From: an uncultured Alistipes sp.
GTDB lineage: Bacteria; Bacteroidota; Bacteroidia; Bacteroidales; Rikenellaceae
DNA: 45,409 bases
Assembly (NCBI GenBank): GCA_959604655.1
Contig: CAUHCL010000007.1
Coordinates: 1 to 45,409 of the forward strand
Reading direction: 5' to 3'
Below are positions 1-8,688 of the stretch, piece by piece; position 1 is the first letter of the stretch; every line of letters starts with the position of its first letter. Both the position numbers and the translations under genes were made by a program. Below the pieces are notes generated by a model. It did no database searches, was not told the DNA's origin, and worked only from the letters and a program-made list of their open reading frames with translations.

Positions 1-45
1 ACAGCACATTATAATAAAAATGTTTAACTTTAATCAAATCGAACC

Positions 46-627
46 ATGGAAAATCGAAATTTTGGAAACCGCAACGCAAACACCGTTGAACGCTATTACG
101 CTCCGGCCGCATCCACCGTCGGCGACAAGGTAAAAATCTATCGCTATGCCCTCGACTGCATCAGTCGGGATTACCTCGAACTGATCGATTCGGAATCCTC
201 CCCGCTGCAAAAAGCGTTGCTGCGCGAAGAGTGGGCACGCCTGATCGAAACGCAAATCGAGCTGTATACGGGCGACAAGTCGCGCATGCGGCTCATGGCC
301 CTGAGTCTGGCGCGCGTCGCGCTTGAGACTCTCGAAGAGACAAGGCGCGAAACGCTCGAAGCCGTCGCCCGCGAACAGCGCATGCGTCGGGCCTGCAAAT
401 CGAAGAAACGGTCGGACAAATTCAAGGAACAAACCGCAGGACCGCAAGACCGTCCCGTCGGCGGCAAACACATACGCAAAGCCGACGACGAGCGGAAAAG
501 ATCGTTCGGCAAGTCGCTGCGAGGTTATACCAAGACACTGTCGACATGCTCCGAAGAACGTATCGAATCGCTGCGAAACTTCATCGTATCGATATACGCA
601 TCGGACCAAACGCCCGACAAAGAATGA
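46..627 (+). CDS. Hypothetical protein, 193 aa, charged and helical
   Basis: No family is recognised. The product is a soluble-looking 193-residue protein with no signal peptide or membrane segment. Residues about 30-120 are rich in Leu, Glu and Arg and look alpha-helical. Residues about 120-165 are very basic (Lys/Arg clusters such as KSKKR), which could suit nucleic-acid binding, although that is only inference. The plus strand is preferred over an equally long antisense frame because a rho-independent terminator with a T-run (662-698) follows this stop codon. A TAACTTTA sequence 14 bp before the ATG resembles a -7 box, but the window begins too close to see the rest of a promoter. Confidence 0.65.
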   Translation: MENRNFGNRNANTVERYYAPAASTVGDKVKIYRYALDCISRDYLELIDSESSPLQKALLREEWARLIETQIELYTGDKSRMRLMALSLARVALETLEETRRETLEAVAREQRMRRACKSKKRSDKFKEQTAGPQDRPVGGKHIRKADDERKRSFGKSLRGYTKTLSTCSEERIESLRNFIVSIYASDQTPDKE

Positions 628-661
628 CGGCATTGCACGTAATCACGCAGTTTTTTCACAT

Positions 662-698
662 ACGGCCACAGAGACAACGCTTTGTGGCCGTTTTATTT
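662..698 (+). terminator. Rho-independent terminator after the hypothetical gene
   Basis: ACGGCCACA (662-670) pairs with TGTGGCCGT (683-691) and is followed by TTTTATTT. The T-run merges into the -33 box of the lysA promoter, so termination and the next initiation are packed into about 65 bp. Confidence 0.8.
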
Positions 699-727
699 GC
701 AAAAAACGCTCGAAATGGCTACATTTG
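696..727 (+). promoter_or_regulatory. lysA promoter (Bacteroidetes -33/-7)
   Basis: TTTG at 696-699 and TACATTTG at 720-727, separated by 20 bp, match the Bacteroidetes consensus TTTG / TAnnTTTG. The leader to the lysA ATG is about 55 nt. Confidence 0.75.
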
Positions 728-789
728 CGCCGCGACAGCCCGAACCACGGACGCCGCCGACAATTCACTAACGTTAGGAAGCAGTTATT

Positions 790-1956
790 ATGTTAAGCAG
801 AAAGGTAGCATCGCAACTCAAAGAGTTCGAAACCCCGTTTTATCTCTACGACATCAACCTTCTCCGCCAGACTTTGGAGAGCGTGGTTTACGAATCGAAA
901 AAATACGACTATAAGGTCCATTACGCCATAAAGGCCAACAGCGACGACTATCTGCTGGGCATCATACGCGAATACGGGCTGGGAATCGACTGCGCCAGCG
1001 GCAACGAGGTGCGCAAGGCCATCGAGGCGGGATTCGATCCCAAGACCATAGTATATGCGGGCGTGGGCAAGCGCGACAAGGAGATACGCTACGCCATCGA
1101 GCAGGGCATACTGGCCATCAACTGCGAATCGATCGAGGAGTTGCAGGTGGTGGACGCGATAGCGGGCGAGCTGGGCCGCAAAGCCGAAGTCGGCCTGCGC
1201 ATCAACCCCGACATCGACCCCAAGACCAACCGCTGCATCGACACGGGTCAGGCCGACAGCAAGTTCGGCATTTCGTATGAGGAAATACTCGAAAACACCG
1301 AACTCATAAAGTCGTTCGGGAACATCGACATCATAGGCATACACATCCACATCGGGTCGCAGATACGCGAGCTGCACGTATTCGAGAACATGTGCAACAA
1401 GGCCAACGCCATCGTGGAGAAACTCGAATCGTCGGGATTCTCGTTCCGCATGGTCGACGTGGGCGGAGGCCTGGGAATCAACTACGACGTGCCCGAGAAC
1501 GAGCCCATCCCCAACTTCGCGTCGCTCTTCGCCATCGTACACGAATATCTCAACGTGGGCGGACGCGAGGTGCACTTCGAGTTCGGCCGCTCGATCGTGG
1601 GCGAGTGCGGCGAGCTCATCACCTCGGTGCTGTTCAATAAGACCACAGCCACGGGCCGCAGACTCGTCATCATCGACGCCAGCATGACCGAGCTGATACG
1701 CCCCATGCTCTACGGCTCGTACCACAACATCGAGAACATCACCTCGCAGGAGGAAAAATTCACCAAATACACGGTGGTGGGCACCGCATGCGAATCGACC
1801 GACGTATTCGACGAGAACGTCAGCCTGCGCAAGACCAAGCGCGGCGACCTGCTCTCGATCAAGTCGGCGGGCGCCTACGGACGGTCGATGGCTTCGCAAT
1901 ACAATCTGCACGACCTGCCCGCGGCGGTTTACAGCGACCGCCTGACGAACAAATAA
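790..1956 (+). CDS. lysA: Diaminopimelate decarboxylase
   Basis: Cytosolic PLP enzyme that decarboxylates meso-diaminopimelate to L-lysine, the last step of the DAP pathway. The 388-residue product is near full length for the family (about 390-420). The alanine-racemase-like barrel begins with the PLP-lysine motif HYAIKAN (Lys48). HIHIGSQ and GGGLGINY follow for phosphate binding, and CESTDVF near residue 330 carries the catalytic cysteine contributed across the dimer. The usual EPGR motif reads EFGR here, probably a lineage variant since every other active-site motif is intact. The gene is monocistronic, between its own promoter and the terminator at 1979-2010. Confidence 0.95.
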   Translation: MLSRKVASQLKEFETPFYLYDINLLRQTLESVVYESKKYDYKVHYAIKANSDDYLLGIIREYGLGIDCASGNEVRKAIEAGFDPKTIVYAGVGKRDKEIRYAIEQGILAINCESIEELQVVDAIAGELGRKAEVGLRINPDIDPKTNRCIDTGQADSKFGISYEEILENTELIKSFGNIDIIGIHIHIGSQIRELHVFENMCNKANAIVEKLESSGFSFRMVDVGGGLGINYDVPENEPIPNFASLFAIVHEYLNVGGREVHFEFGRSIVGECGELITSVLFNKTTATGRRLVIIDASMTELIRPMLYGSYHNIENITSQEEKFTKYTVVGTACESTDVFDENVSLRKTKRGDLLSIKSAGAYGRSMASQYNLHDLPAAVYSDRLTNK

Positions 1957-1978
1957 GCGTCGGCAATGAAAATCACGG

Positions 1979-2010
1979 AAAACGGCTCGGGAAATCGGGC
2001 CGTTTTATTT
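1979..2010 (+). terminator. Rho-independent terminator of lysA
   Basis: AAAACGGCTCG pairs with CGGGCCGTTTT (one T-G pair) around a 6-nt loop and is followed by TTTATTTT. It lies 22 bp after the lysA stop. Confidence 0.85.
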
Positions 2011-2040
2011 TGATTACTGTCGGCAAAATGCCCTATCCGC

Positions 2041-2136
2041 GGTTCGCCGTCGGCGGCGGGAATGCGCGAGCCGAAAGCGAGCAGCAGTCCGCCGCGTGGG
2101 GCGGCGGCGAACTGCCGACATCGCGCCGCGATGTCG
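2041..2136 (-). repeat. Three-hairpin intergenic repeat, copy 1
   Basis: Read on the minus strand it starts with hairpin I (2116-2136; CGACATCGC-ggc-GCGATGTCG). It continues with hairpin II (2084-2115; arms GCAGTTCGCCGC and GCGGCGGACTGC), a linker containing CGCGCATTCC, and a short GC hairpin III near 2045-2055. The same order is found at 14840, 27689 and 29294. This copy lies between the lysA terminator and the promoter of the next gene, and the linker matches copy 3 best. Confidence 0.85.
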
Positions 2137-2187
2137 AAACATATGCCCCGCATCCTTTCCCGAACAAACATTTTTCCTTTTTATGAA

Positions 2188-2217
2188 TTTGTATATCGTC
2201 AAAATTCACTATCTTTG
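2188..2217 (+). promoter_or_regulatory. Promoter of the acidic hypothetical gene
   Basis: TTTG at 2188-2191 and TATCTTTG at 2210-2217, with an 18-bp gap, fit the Bacteroidetes promoter form. The proposed ATG lies 24 bp downstream, so the leader is short. Confidence 0.6.
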
Positions 2218-2240
2218 AAAAATCTTTTACTTTGAAAGAT

Positions 2241-3419
2241 ATGAATATCGAATTTATAAAATCGGAATTTGAGAAGCTGTCGCTCATCATCCGCACGTGG
2301 AACGCGGGCGAGAGCGTTGCAGCCATCGAACGCGACATAGCGCTCGACAAACTGAAGAACATATACGACGCGCTGCGTTTCGACGCTGCGGCACCCGCCG
2401 CCGATGTGGAGGAAGCTCCGCAGGCAGCGGCAGAGGAATCGGCACCCGCACCCGCTGTCCCGACGGAAAACGAGGCGGAACCAACAGCCCCCGAAACGGA
2501 CGAAACCGCCGTGGAGAATGCGTCCGAGTCCGACAGCGACGAAAAAGATGTAGAGGTGGAATTCATCTTCGCGGAAGAAGACGAAACGGAAGAAGTGACG
2601 GAAGACGAGTCGGAGGAAACTCCCGCCGAAGAGCCCGAGACGACCAAGCCCGCCCCCGCAGCGAACGAGCCTGTCATGCCCGAACCCGAGGCGGAAGAAC
2701 CTGACGCAACAAGCACGTCCGCGGCACCCGAACAGCAGGAGGAACCGCGCCGTGAAGACGAGTATGCGCAGCCCTCGCGCCGCCCGCTGAACAGCCTTTT
2801 CAGCGCCGACGAGATAGGCAGCCGACCGCGCACCAAGCACCACCGCATGATGTCGATATACAACGACGCCCATCCGCGTGAGGAAAAGGTGATCGACATA
2901 TCGAAGATATTCGATGCCGACGAGGAAGTGCGGCCGCAACCCGCCCCAGCACCGTCGCCGCAACGGGAATACCGCGCCGAAGGCACGGACGAAAACGCGG
3001 CAGCCGTCGCAAAAGAGGCGCCTGCACGCATCGAAATACCTGTACGTCCCGCCACGGCTCCCGCAGCCGAGGCGCGTCAGGCCGACGATGCCGCACATCC
3101 CGTGACGCTGGGCGACGCCATCAACCGCAATGCCCAGACGCTCGCCGACACGCTGGCCAAGCCGTCGGCACTGGGCGAGGAGATAACCCACACCAAGATA
3201 GCATCGCTGCGCGAAGCGATAGGCATCAACGACAAGTTCCTGATGATCCGCGATCTGTTCGACGGCGACGGCGAGGCATACGACGCGGCAATCGACTCGC
3301 TCGACGGATTCGACTCGCTCGACGACTGCATGATCCACATAGTCGAGAACTACGAATGGAACCCCGATTCGGAAGGTGCCAAGTTCCTCATGCAACTTCT
3401 GGAACGCAAATTGTCCTGA
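2241..3419 (+). CDS. Hypothetical acidic protein with a Pro/Glu/Ala-rich middle
   Basis: No named family is recognised. The 392-residue product has a folded-looking N-terminus (residues 1-50), then about 120 residues dominated by Glu, Ala, Pro and Thr that should be disordered and strongly acidic. A mixed linker follows, then a conserved-looking C-terminal domain (about residues 285-392) with Asp-rich turns such as DGDGEAYD and DSLDDC. There is no signal peptide. A TTG three codons upstream is in frame, but the ATG is preferred because it sits 24 bp after a good -7 box. rsmI begins 3 bp after the stop, so the two are probably co-transcribed. A cytosolic scaffold or DNA-associated role is possible but unsupported. 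Confidence 0.75.
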   Translation: MNIEFIKSEFEKLSLIIRTWNAGESVAAIERDIALDKLKNIYDALRFDAAAPAADVEEAPQAAAEESAPAPAVPTENEAEPTAPETDETAVENASESDSDEKDVEVEFIFAEEDETEEVTEDESEETPAEEPETTKPAPAANEPVMPEPEAEEPDATSTSAAPEQQEEPRREDEYAQPSRRPLNSLFSADEIGSRPRTKHHRMMSIYNDAHPREEKVIDISKIFDADEEVRPQPAPAPSPQREYRAEGTDENAAAVAKEAPARIEIPVRPATAPAAEARQADDAAHPVTLGDAINRNAQTLADTLAKPSALGEEITHTKIASLREAIGINDKFLMIRDLFDGDGEAYDAAIDSLDGFDSLDDCMIHIVENYEWNPDSEGAKFLMQLLERKLS

Positions 3420-3422
3420 CAG

Positions 3423-4160
3423 ATGTCGAAACTGTATATCGTACCCACGCCCATAGGCAACCTCGACGACATAACCCTAAGGGCCGTAAAGGTGCTCAGG
3501 GAAGCCGATTTCGTGTTGGCCGAAGATACGCGTACCACGTCGTTCCTGCTCAAACATCTGGGAATCGAGCAGAAACTCTATTCGCACCACAAGTTCAACG
3601 AGCACGCCACGGCGGCATCGGTCACGGCGGCCATAGGCGAAGGACGCACGGCCGCCCTTGTGTCGGATGCGGGGACGCCGGGGATCTCGGACCCGGGATT
3701 TCTGCTGGTACGCGCATGCGTCGAGGCGGGCATCGAGGTAGAGACACTGCCGGGCCCCACCGCCCTCATTCCCGCGCTGGTGCAGAGCGGATTCCCGTGC
3801 GACCGCTTCTGCTTCGAGGGATTTCTACCCCAGAAGAAAGGACGCAACAAACGATTGCAGGAACTGCGCGGCGAACAGCGGTCGATGATATTCTACGAAT
3901 CGCCGTTCCGCGTGGTGAAGTGCCTCGAACAGCTGGCCGAGACCTTCGGTGCCGACCGACGCGTGTCGGTGTCGCGCGAACTGACCAAGAAATTCGAACA
4001 GACCGTGCGCGGCACGCTCGCCGAGGTGATCGGATATTTCCGCGAACACGAGCCCAAGGGCGAATTTGTCATTGTGACAGAGGGGTGTCCCAAGCCCGAA
4101 AAGGAGCCTCGCCGCAACCGCTATGCCCGCGACGACGAACAATCGTCGGACGACGAGTAA
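3423..4160 (+). CDS. rsmI: 16S rRNA (cytidine-1402-2'-O)-methyltransferase
   Basis: SAM-dependent enzyme of the tetrapyrrole methylase fold that 2'-O-methylates C1402 in the 30S decoding centre. Family signatures are intact: VPTPIGN (residues 7-13), AEDTR (33-37), SDAGTPGISDPG (81-92), LPGPTA (109-114) and FEGFLP (131-136). The 245-residue length is slightly short of the E. coli protein, and the C-terminus ends in a charged tail. It follows the acidic hypothetical gene by 3 bp and precedes an acyltransferase by 28 bp, which suggests a transcript starting at the 2188-2217 promoter. Confidence 0.95.
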   Translation: MSKLYIVPTPIGNLDDITLRAVKVLREADFVLAEDTRTTSFLLKHLGIEQKLYSHHKFNEHATAASVTAAIGEGRTAALVSDAGTPGISDPGFLLVRACVEAGIEVETLPGPTALIPALVQSGFPCDRFCFEGFLPQKKGRNKRLQELRGEQRSMIFYESPFRVVKCLEQLAETFGADRRVSVSRELTKKFEQTVRGTLAEVIGYFREHEPKGEFVIVTEGCPKPEKEPRRNRYARDDEQSSDDE

Positions 4161-4188
4161 AACGACTGTTGAAAACGCACATTACGGC

Positions 4189-5238
4189 ATGAAGACGAAC
4201 GAAACGGATAACGAACTTACATTCATACAAAAAATCGCGGTCGAGATATTGTGGGCAATATGCCGCGGCTTCGCCATGCTGCCCTATTTCATGCGGCATT
4301 ACGTACTCGGTCCGATTTTCTATTTCACGCTGCGCTACGCTCTGCGCTACCGCCGACGAGTGATAATGACCAACCTGCGCAACTCGTTCCCCGACAAGAC
4401 CGAAAAGGAGCTGCGACGCATCTGCGCGCTCAACTACCGCAATCTGTCGGAGCAGATAATCAACATCATAAGCCAGTCGGGCGTGAGCGACGAGAAGCTG
4501 TGCCGACGCATACGGTTCAACAACGCCGACGACATCCTGCGCGAGGTGGGCGACCGCAACGTGATATTCATGACGGCCCACTTCGGATCGTGGGAGGCGG
4601 GCAGCACCATGAGCCTCATATCGCGCGACCACACTTTCGTGGCCGTATACCACAAGATAGAGAATCCCGTATTCGACGAGCTGATGAAGCGCATACGCCA
4701 GCACACCAACGTCAAGCTGGTGACCATGAAGCGCATGATACGCTACTTCATCGACCACCGCGACACGCGGCCCGTAATCATGGGACTCATATCGGACCAG
4801 AACCCCACGTACCGCCTCAATTTCCACTGGTACCGTTTTCTCAACCAGTGGACCGTGTTCTACAACGGCGCGGAGCTGCTAGCGCGCAAATACGACCTGC
4901 CCGTCTACTACTTCTCGCCGCGACGCCTGAAAGCGGGCGTCTACGAGGGCGACCTGATAAAGATATACGACGGGAAAGAGAAGGTGGAGGATCACGTGAT
5001 AACCGAACGTTACATACGTCTGCTCGAAAAGGACATCGTGGCCACGCCCGAGGTGTGGATGTGGTCGCACCGCCGCTGGAAATACACCCCGCCCGCTGAG
5101 CTCACCGAAGCCGATGCCAAGGGCGGCGATATCGAGGACTCAGCCGAAGCGAAACGATTCTCGGGCAAGCGGTCCGACGAGCAGACGCAGGCCGAGGAAC
5201 TGCTCATAAACCCCGAACCCGCCGCCAAGAAGGCATGA
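4189..5238 (+). CDS. Lipid A biosynthesis (LpxL/HtrB-type) acyltransferase
   Basis: Member of the lysophospholipid acyltransferase superfamily that adds a secondary acyl chain to lipid A at the inner membrane. The diagnostic HX4E motif is HFGSWE with His131 and Glu136. A hydrophobic N-terminal segment (about residues 12-50) would anchor the protein. The length, 349 residues, is in the usual range with a charged tail. An upstream in-frame ATG at 4123 would overlap rsmI by 38 bp and add an unconserved extension, so the ATG at 4189 is preferred. The next gene starts within its stop codon (ATGA overlap), implying translational coupling. Acyl-chain and position specificity cannot be read from the sequence. 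Confidence 0.88.
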   Translation: MKTNETDNELTFIQKIAVEILWAICRGFAMLPYFMRHYVLGPIFYFTLRYALRYRRRVIMTNLRNSFPDKTEKELRRICALNYRNLSEQIINIISQSGVSDEKLCRRIRFNNADDILREVGDRNVIFMTAHFGSWEAGSTMSLISRDHTFVAVYHKIENPVFDELMKRIRQHTNVKLVTMKRMIRYFIDHRDTRPVIMGLISDQNPTYRLNFHWYRFLNQWTVFYNGAELLARKYDLPVYYFSPRRLKAGVYEGDLIKIYDGKEKVEDHVITERYIRLLEKDIVATPEVWMWSHRRWKYTPPAELTEADAKGGDIEDSAEAKRFSGKRSDEQTQAEELLINPEPAAKKA

Positions 5239-6248
5239 TGCGCACGGCGGTAGTCATACTAAACTGGAACGGCCGACAGCATCTGGAGCGGTTTCTCGGC
5301 AGCGTGGTGTCGCGCACGCCGCGCGACATACGCATCATCGTGGCCGACAACGGCTCGACGGACGATTCCGTCGCCTTTACGGCCGAGAACTACCCCACCG
5401 TCGAAACGATACTTCTCGACCGCAACTACGGGTTCGCCGAAGGATACAACCGCGCGCTCGCACAGGTGGACGCCGACTGCTTCATCCTGCTCAATTCCGA
5501 CGTGGAGGTCACCGAAGGATGGACCGATCCGCTGCTCGCCGTGCTGGAGAGTGATCCCGCGGTCGCGGCCGTGGCGCCGAAACTGCTGTCGTACGCAGAA
5601 CGCGACAGATTCGAATATGCGGGAGCCTGCGGGGGATTCATCGACCTGCTCGGCTATCCGTTCTGCCGCGGCCGCATACTCTCGACCGTGGAAAAGGACG
5701 ACGGGCAGTACGACTCACCGCGCGAGGTGTTCTGGGCGAGCGGCGCGGCATTCTGCTGCCGCGCGGAGCATTTCCGTCAGGCGGGAGGCTTCGACGCCGA
5801 CTTCTTCGCCCACATGGAAGAGATCGATCTCTGCTGGCGCATGCAGCTCGCGGGTCGGAAGATCGTCGTGGAACCGCGCAGCACGGTATACCATCTCGGA
5901 GGCGGCACCCTGCCCAACGAATCGCCGAACAAGCTCTATCTCAACTACCGCAACAATCTGGCGATGCTGTTCAAATGCGCGCCGATGCCGCAGCGCATGC
6001 TGGCGGCGGTGGTGAGGCCCGCGTCCGACATGCTGTCGGTAATAATATATATGGTAAAGGGAGATTTCGCGCTCGCCGCAGCAACGCTGAAGGCCTACCG
6101 CGACTTTCTGGCCATGCACCGTACTCTCGCGGCCAAGCGCCGCGCCGTACGCGGCAACGTAAGAACCGAGGCGCGGCACATCTACCGCTCGTCGATCATC
6201 CTGCGCTACATGGCGGGACGCCGCACCTTCGGCGATATGCGGCCATAA
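5235..6248 (+). CDS. Family 2 glycosyltransferase
   Basis: GT-A fold glycosyltransferase resembling rhamnosyltransferases of surface-polysaccharide synthesis. The N-terminus VVILNWNG, the nucleotide-binding VADNGSTDDS (residues 36-45), LLNSDVEV (85-92, the DxD-equivalent region) and EEIDLCWR near residue 195 are typical of GT2 enzymes. No obvious transmembrane pair is seen at the C-terminus, which ends in a basic Arg/Lys-rich stretch. The start overlaps the acyltransferase stop by 4 bp, and ATGATG offers two adjacent starts. The pairing with a lipid A acyltransferase points to envelope glycolipid work. A rhamnose donor is possible because the dTDP-rhamnose genes lie 8 kb away, but this is inference. 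Confidence 0.85.
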   Translation: MMRTAVVILNWNGRQHLERFLGSVVSRTPRDIRIIVADNGSTDDSVAFTAENYPTVETILLDRNYGFAEGYNRALAQVDADCFILLNSDVEVTEGWTDPLLAVLESDPAVAAVAPKLLSYAERDRFEYAGACGGFIDLLGYPFCRGRILSTVEKDDGQYDSPREVFWASGAAFCCRAEHFRQAGGFDADFFAHMEEIDLCWRMQLAGRKIVVEPRSTVYHLGGGTLPNESPNKLYLNYRNNLAMLFKCAPMPQRMLAAVVRPASDMLSVIIYMVKGDFALAAATLKAYRDFLAMHRTLAAKRRAVRGNVRTEARHIYRSSIILRYMAGRRTFGDMRP

Positions 6249-6252
6249 GGAA

Positions 6253-7035
6253 TCATTCACGGTTTTTGCGGCGGATCCTGCGGTACGGAAGCATCATCAC
6301 GCCGAAGAACGCCTCGCCGAATATGCCTCCGCTCATCTTCGATGCGCCCTGCTGCCGCTCGGTGAATATGATCGACACCTCGCTGACACGTAGGCCGAGG
6401 CGCCATGCGGAATATTTCATCTCGACCTGAAAGCCGTAACCCTTCATCCTCACCGCATCGAGATCGATGGTCTCCAGCGCGCGGCGCGAATAGCACACGA
6501 ACCCTGCGGTGGCGTCGCGCACGGGCATGCGCGTCACCAGACGGACGTAGACCGATGCGAAATAGGACATAAGCAGGCGCGACATGGGCCAGTTCACCAC
6601 GTTCACGCCCTTCACGTAACGCGACCCGACGACCACGTCGCTGCCGCCCGCAGCCGCCTCGCAGAGTCGGACCAGATCGTCGGGATCGTGCGAGAAGTCG
6701 CAATCCATCTCGAACACATAGTCGTAGCCGCGTTCCAGCGCCCACTTGAAACCCGCTATGTAGGCGGTGCCGAGTCCGAGTTTGCCCGCACGCTCGATAA
6801 GGAACAGTCGGTCGGGAAATTCCTCCTGCCGACGCACTACGACCGAGGCCGTGCCGTCGGGCGAGCCGTCGTCGATCACGAGCAGATCGAATCCGCCGTC
6901 GAGCGACATTACCTTGTCGATCATCGGCGAGATATTCGCTATCTCGTTATAGGTGGGTATGATAACCAGTTTTCGCAAAGTCTCGGTCGGTTTCGGTTGT
7001 CGGTTAATACTGCTCTTTCTCGTTGGGGAAATCAC
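6253..7035 (-). CDS. GT2 glycosyltransferase, polyprenyl/dolichyl-phosphate sugar synthase-like
   Basis: Single-domain GT-A enzyme of the dolichyl-phosphate mannose synthase type, moving a sugar from a nucleotide donor to a polyprenyl phosphate on the inner face of the membrane. Visible motifs are VIIPTYNE (residues 24-31), IDDGSPDGT (54-62), the metal-binding EMDCDFSHDP (Asp111, Asp113) and GSRYVKG. The C-terminal membrane domain of some homologues is absent, giving 260 residues. The annotated ATG overlaps the end of panB by 32 bp; a start nearer LRKLVIIP (TTG) is also possible. It converges tail-to-tail with the plus-strand glycosyltransferase with a 4-bp gap. Confidence 0.85.
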   Translation of the reverse strand: MISPTRKSSINRQPKPTETLRKLVIIPTYNEIANISPMIDKVMSLDGGFDLLVIDDGSPDGTASVVVRRQEEFPDRLFLIERAGKLGLGTAYIAGFKWALERGYDYVFEMDCDFSHDPDDLVRLCEAAAGGSDVVVGSRYVKGVNVVNWPMSRLLMSYFASVYVRLVTRMPVRDATAGFVCYSRRALETIDLDAVRMKGYGFQVEMKYSAWRLGLRVSEVSIIFTERQQGASKMSGGIFGEAFFGVMMLPYRRIRRKNRE

Positions 7036-7819
7036 AGCTCTTCACGTCGCTCACGTAATTGCCCACGGCCTCGCTCATGATGCCGTTAAGGTCGGCATAG
7101 CGACGCAGGAAACGCGGCGAAAAGTCGTTCGAGATGCCCAGCATGTCGTGGATGACCAGCACCTGGCCGTCCACGCCGCCGCCCGCGCCGATGCCTATCG
7201 TCGGCATCTTCAGCTCTTTCGACACGCGCTCGGCCAGCGCCGCGGGAATCTTCTCCAGCACAAGTCCGAAGCAGCCCGCATCCTCCAGCAATCGGGCGTC
7301 GCGAACCAGTTTCTCGGCCTCGGCATCCTCCTTGGCCCTCACATTATACGTGCCGAACTTGTGGATCGACTGCGGGGTGAGCCCCAGATGGCCCATGACG
7401 GGTATTCCCGCCGAGAGAATGCGGTTCACCGATTCGAGGATCTCCTCGCCGCCCTCGATCTTCACCGCATCGGCCTCGGTCTCCTTCATTATGCGTATGG
7501 CCGACTCGAGAGCGACCTTGGAATTGCCCTGATAGGTGCCGAAAGGCAGATCGACCACCACAAGCGCGCGCGACACGGCGCGGACCACCGAACGGGCGTG
7601 GTAGATCATCATATCGAGCGTTATGGGGAGAGTGGTCTCGTATCCCGCCATCACGTTGGCGGCCGAATCGCCCACCAGAATAACGTCGACACCCGCGGCG
7701 TCGACGATCTTGGCCATGGAATAATCGTAAGAGGTAAGCATGGCGATCTTCTCGCCGCGCTGTTTCATTTCGGTCAAACGCAGAGTCGTGACGGCTCTGA
7801 CCTTACCTGCAACTGACAT
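7004..7819 (-). CDS. panB: 3-methyl-2-oxobutanoate hydroxymethyltransferase
   Basis: Ketopantoate hydroxymethyltransferase, the first step of pantothenate/CoA synthesis, using 5,10-methylene-THF. The 271-residue TIM-barrel protein has LTSYDYSMA (28-36), the Mg-binding Asp in LVGDSAANV (Asp51), VVDLPFGTYQ (Asp90), VKIEGGEE and GHLGLTPQS, all matching the family. IGIGAGGGVDGQVLV near residue 205 is also characteristic. It has its own minus-strand promoter, although the acyltransferase gene upstream reads in the same direction. No other pan gene is in the window. Confidence 0.95.
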   Translation of the reverse strand: MSVAGKVRAVTTLRLTEMKQRGEKIAMLTSYDYSMAKIVDAAGVDVILVGDSAANVMAGYETTLPITLDMMIYHARSVVRAVSRALVVVDLPFGTYQGNSKVALESAIRIMKETEADAVKIEGGEEILESVNRILSAGIPVMGHLGLTPQSIHKFGTYNVRAKEDAEAEKLVRDARLLEDAGCFGLVLEKIPAALAERVSKELKMPTIGIGAGGGVDGQVLVIHDMLGISNDFSPRFLRRYADLNGIMSEAVGNYVSDVKSCDFPNEKEQY

Positions 7820-7849
7820 ATCTGTTTTTCTTTTTGACTATGTTGGGCG

Positions 7850-7881
7850 CAAATGTAGGCAAGATTTACGGGTTAAGCAAA
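7850..7881 (-). promoter_or_regulatory. panB promoter
   Basis: On the minus strand, TTTG (7881-7878) and TACATTTG (7857-7850) are separated by exactly 20 bp. This is a full match to the Bacteroidetes consensus, 31 bp before the panB ATG. Confidence 0.75.
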
Positions 7882-7914
7882 TTTCGCGGCCCGTATTATG
7901 CCGCCGAAAGGATC

Positions 7915-8688
7915 TCACACACCGTTACTCCGACCGTTGCAAGGTGGAGGGGAGGGGATTTCGCCACTATCGGACAACGCCTGCGTCAGAAAATCGTCGA
8001 AACCGTCATACGGTGCGCGATGCGACCTGCAAAAACTTTCATACGCCTCACCCAACTGGCGACGCACGGGCAATTCGGGATACTCATCGATCCGATCGCC
8101 GCTCACGAACAACGGAAACTCCTCCCAGAAATCCTCGGGACGCGGAGCGCGCCCGAAACGGTCGCGGATGCTGCGCGCGTATTCGAACGCCTCGGCCTCG
8201 CTGCGGCGCTTGCGCTTGGCGAAATAGTCGTCGAGAGTCGAGATCACCCGCGCCGGGCACCCCGCCACCACAGAATCGGAGGGCACGTCGTGCATTACCA
8301 CCGATCCCAGACCTATAATGCAATTGTCACCGACGGTGACACCCTTCAGGATCGTCACGTCGCGGCCTATATAAATATTGTTTCCAAGTCTGACGGCCCC
8401 CGACGAGTTCACCAGTTCGCCGTACTTGTGCAGGAACACACCCGATGCGAAGTCGTGCGTCATAATGGTGAAATTCACGTTTATATCCACCATATCGCCG
8501 ATCTCCACGAGACTCGGGCGAGTAAGGTCTATGGTCACCGACGACGCGTCGCGGAACACCACACCGCGCCCGACCTTCACTCCGCTACGGCGCAGACGCG
8601 CTACCAGACGCGTGCTCGGACTATGGAACGGAGCCGTAACGATATCCTTTATTCTGCGTACAATGCCGCAATCGTAACGCGTTTTCAT
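7915..8688 (-). CDS. Left-handed beta-helix (hexapeptide) acyltransferase, maltose/serine O-acetyltransferase-like
   Basis: Acyl-CoA-dependent O-acyltransferase of the LbH family. Hexapeptide turns run from about residue 36 to 150, with the catalytic histidine in MTHDF (His78) and the terminal GNNIYIGRD, GVTVGDNC and VVAGCPARV motifs of the CysE/LacA/NodL group. A C-terminal extension of about 100 residues is rich in charged and aromatic residues and is unlike simple sugar acetyltransferases. The open frame extends far upstream, but MKTRYDC is chosen because it overlaps the TrmH-type stop by one base (TAATG), giving tight coupling. The substrate is unknown; surface glycan or lipid-linked sugar acetylation would fit the neighbouring glycosyltransferases. 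Confidence 0.82.
   Translation of the reverse strand: MKTRYDCGIVRRIKDIVTAPFHSPSTRLVARLRRSGVKVGRGVVFRDASSVTIDLTRPSLVEIGDMVDINVNFTIMTHDFASGVFLHKYGELVNSSGAVRLGNNIYIGRDVTILKGVTVGDNCIIGLGSVVMHDVPSDSVVAGCPARVISTLDDYFAKRKRRSEAEAFEYARSIRDRFGRAPRPEDFWEEFPLFVSGDRIDEYPELPVRRQLGEAYESFCRSHRAPYDGFDDFLTQALSDSGEIPSPPPCNGRSNGV

Noticed and set aside
34..633. Minus-strand 199-codon frame opposite the first gene
   Set aside because: The plus-strand frame has a terminator in the right place, and the minus-strand product shows no motif.
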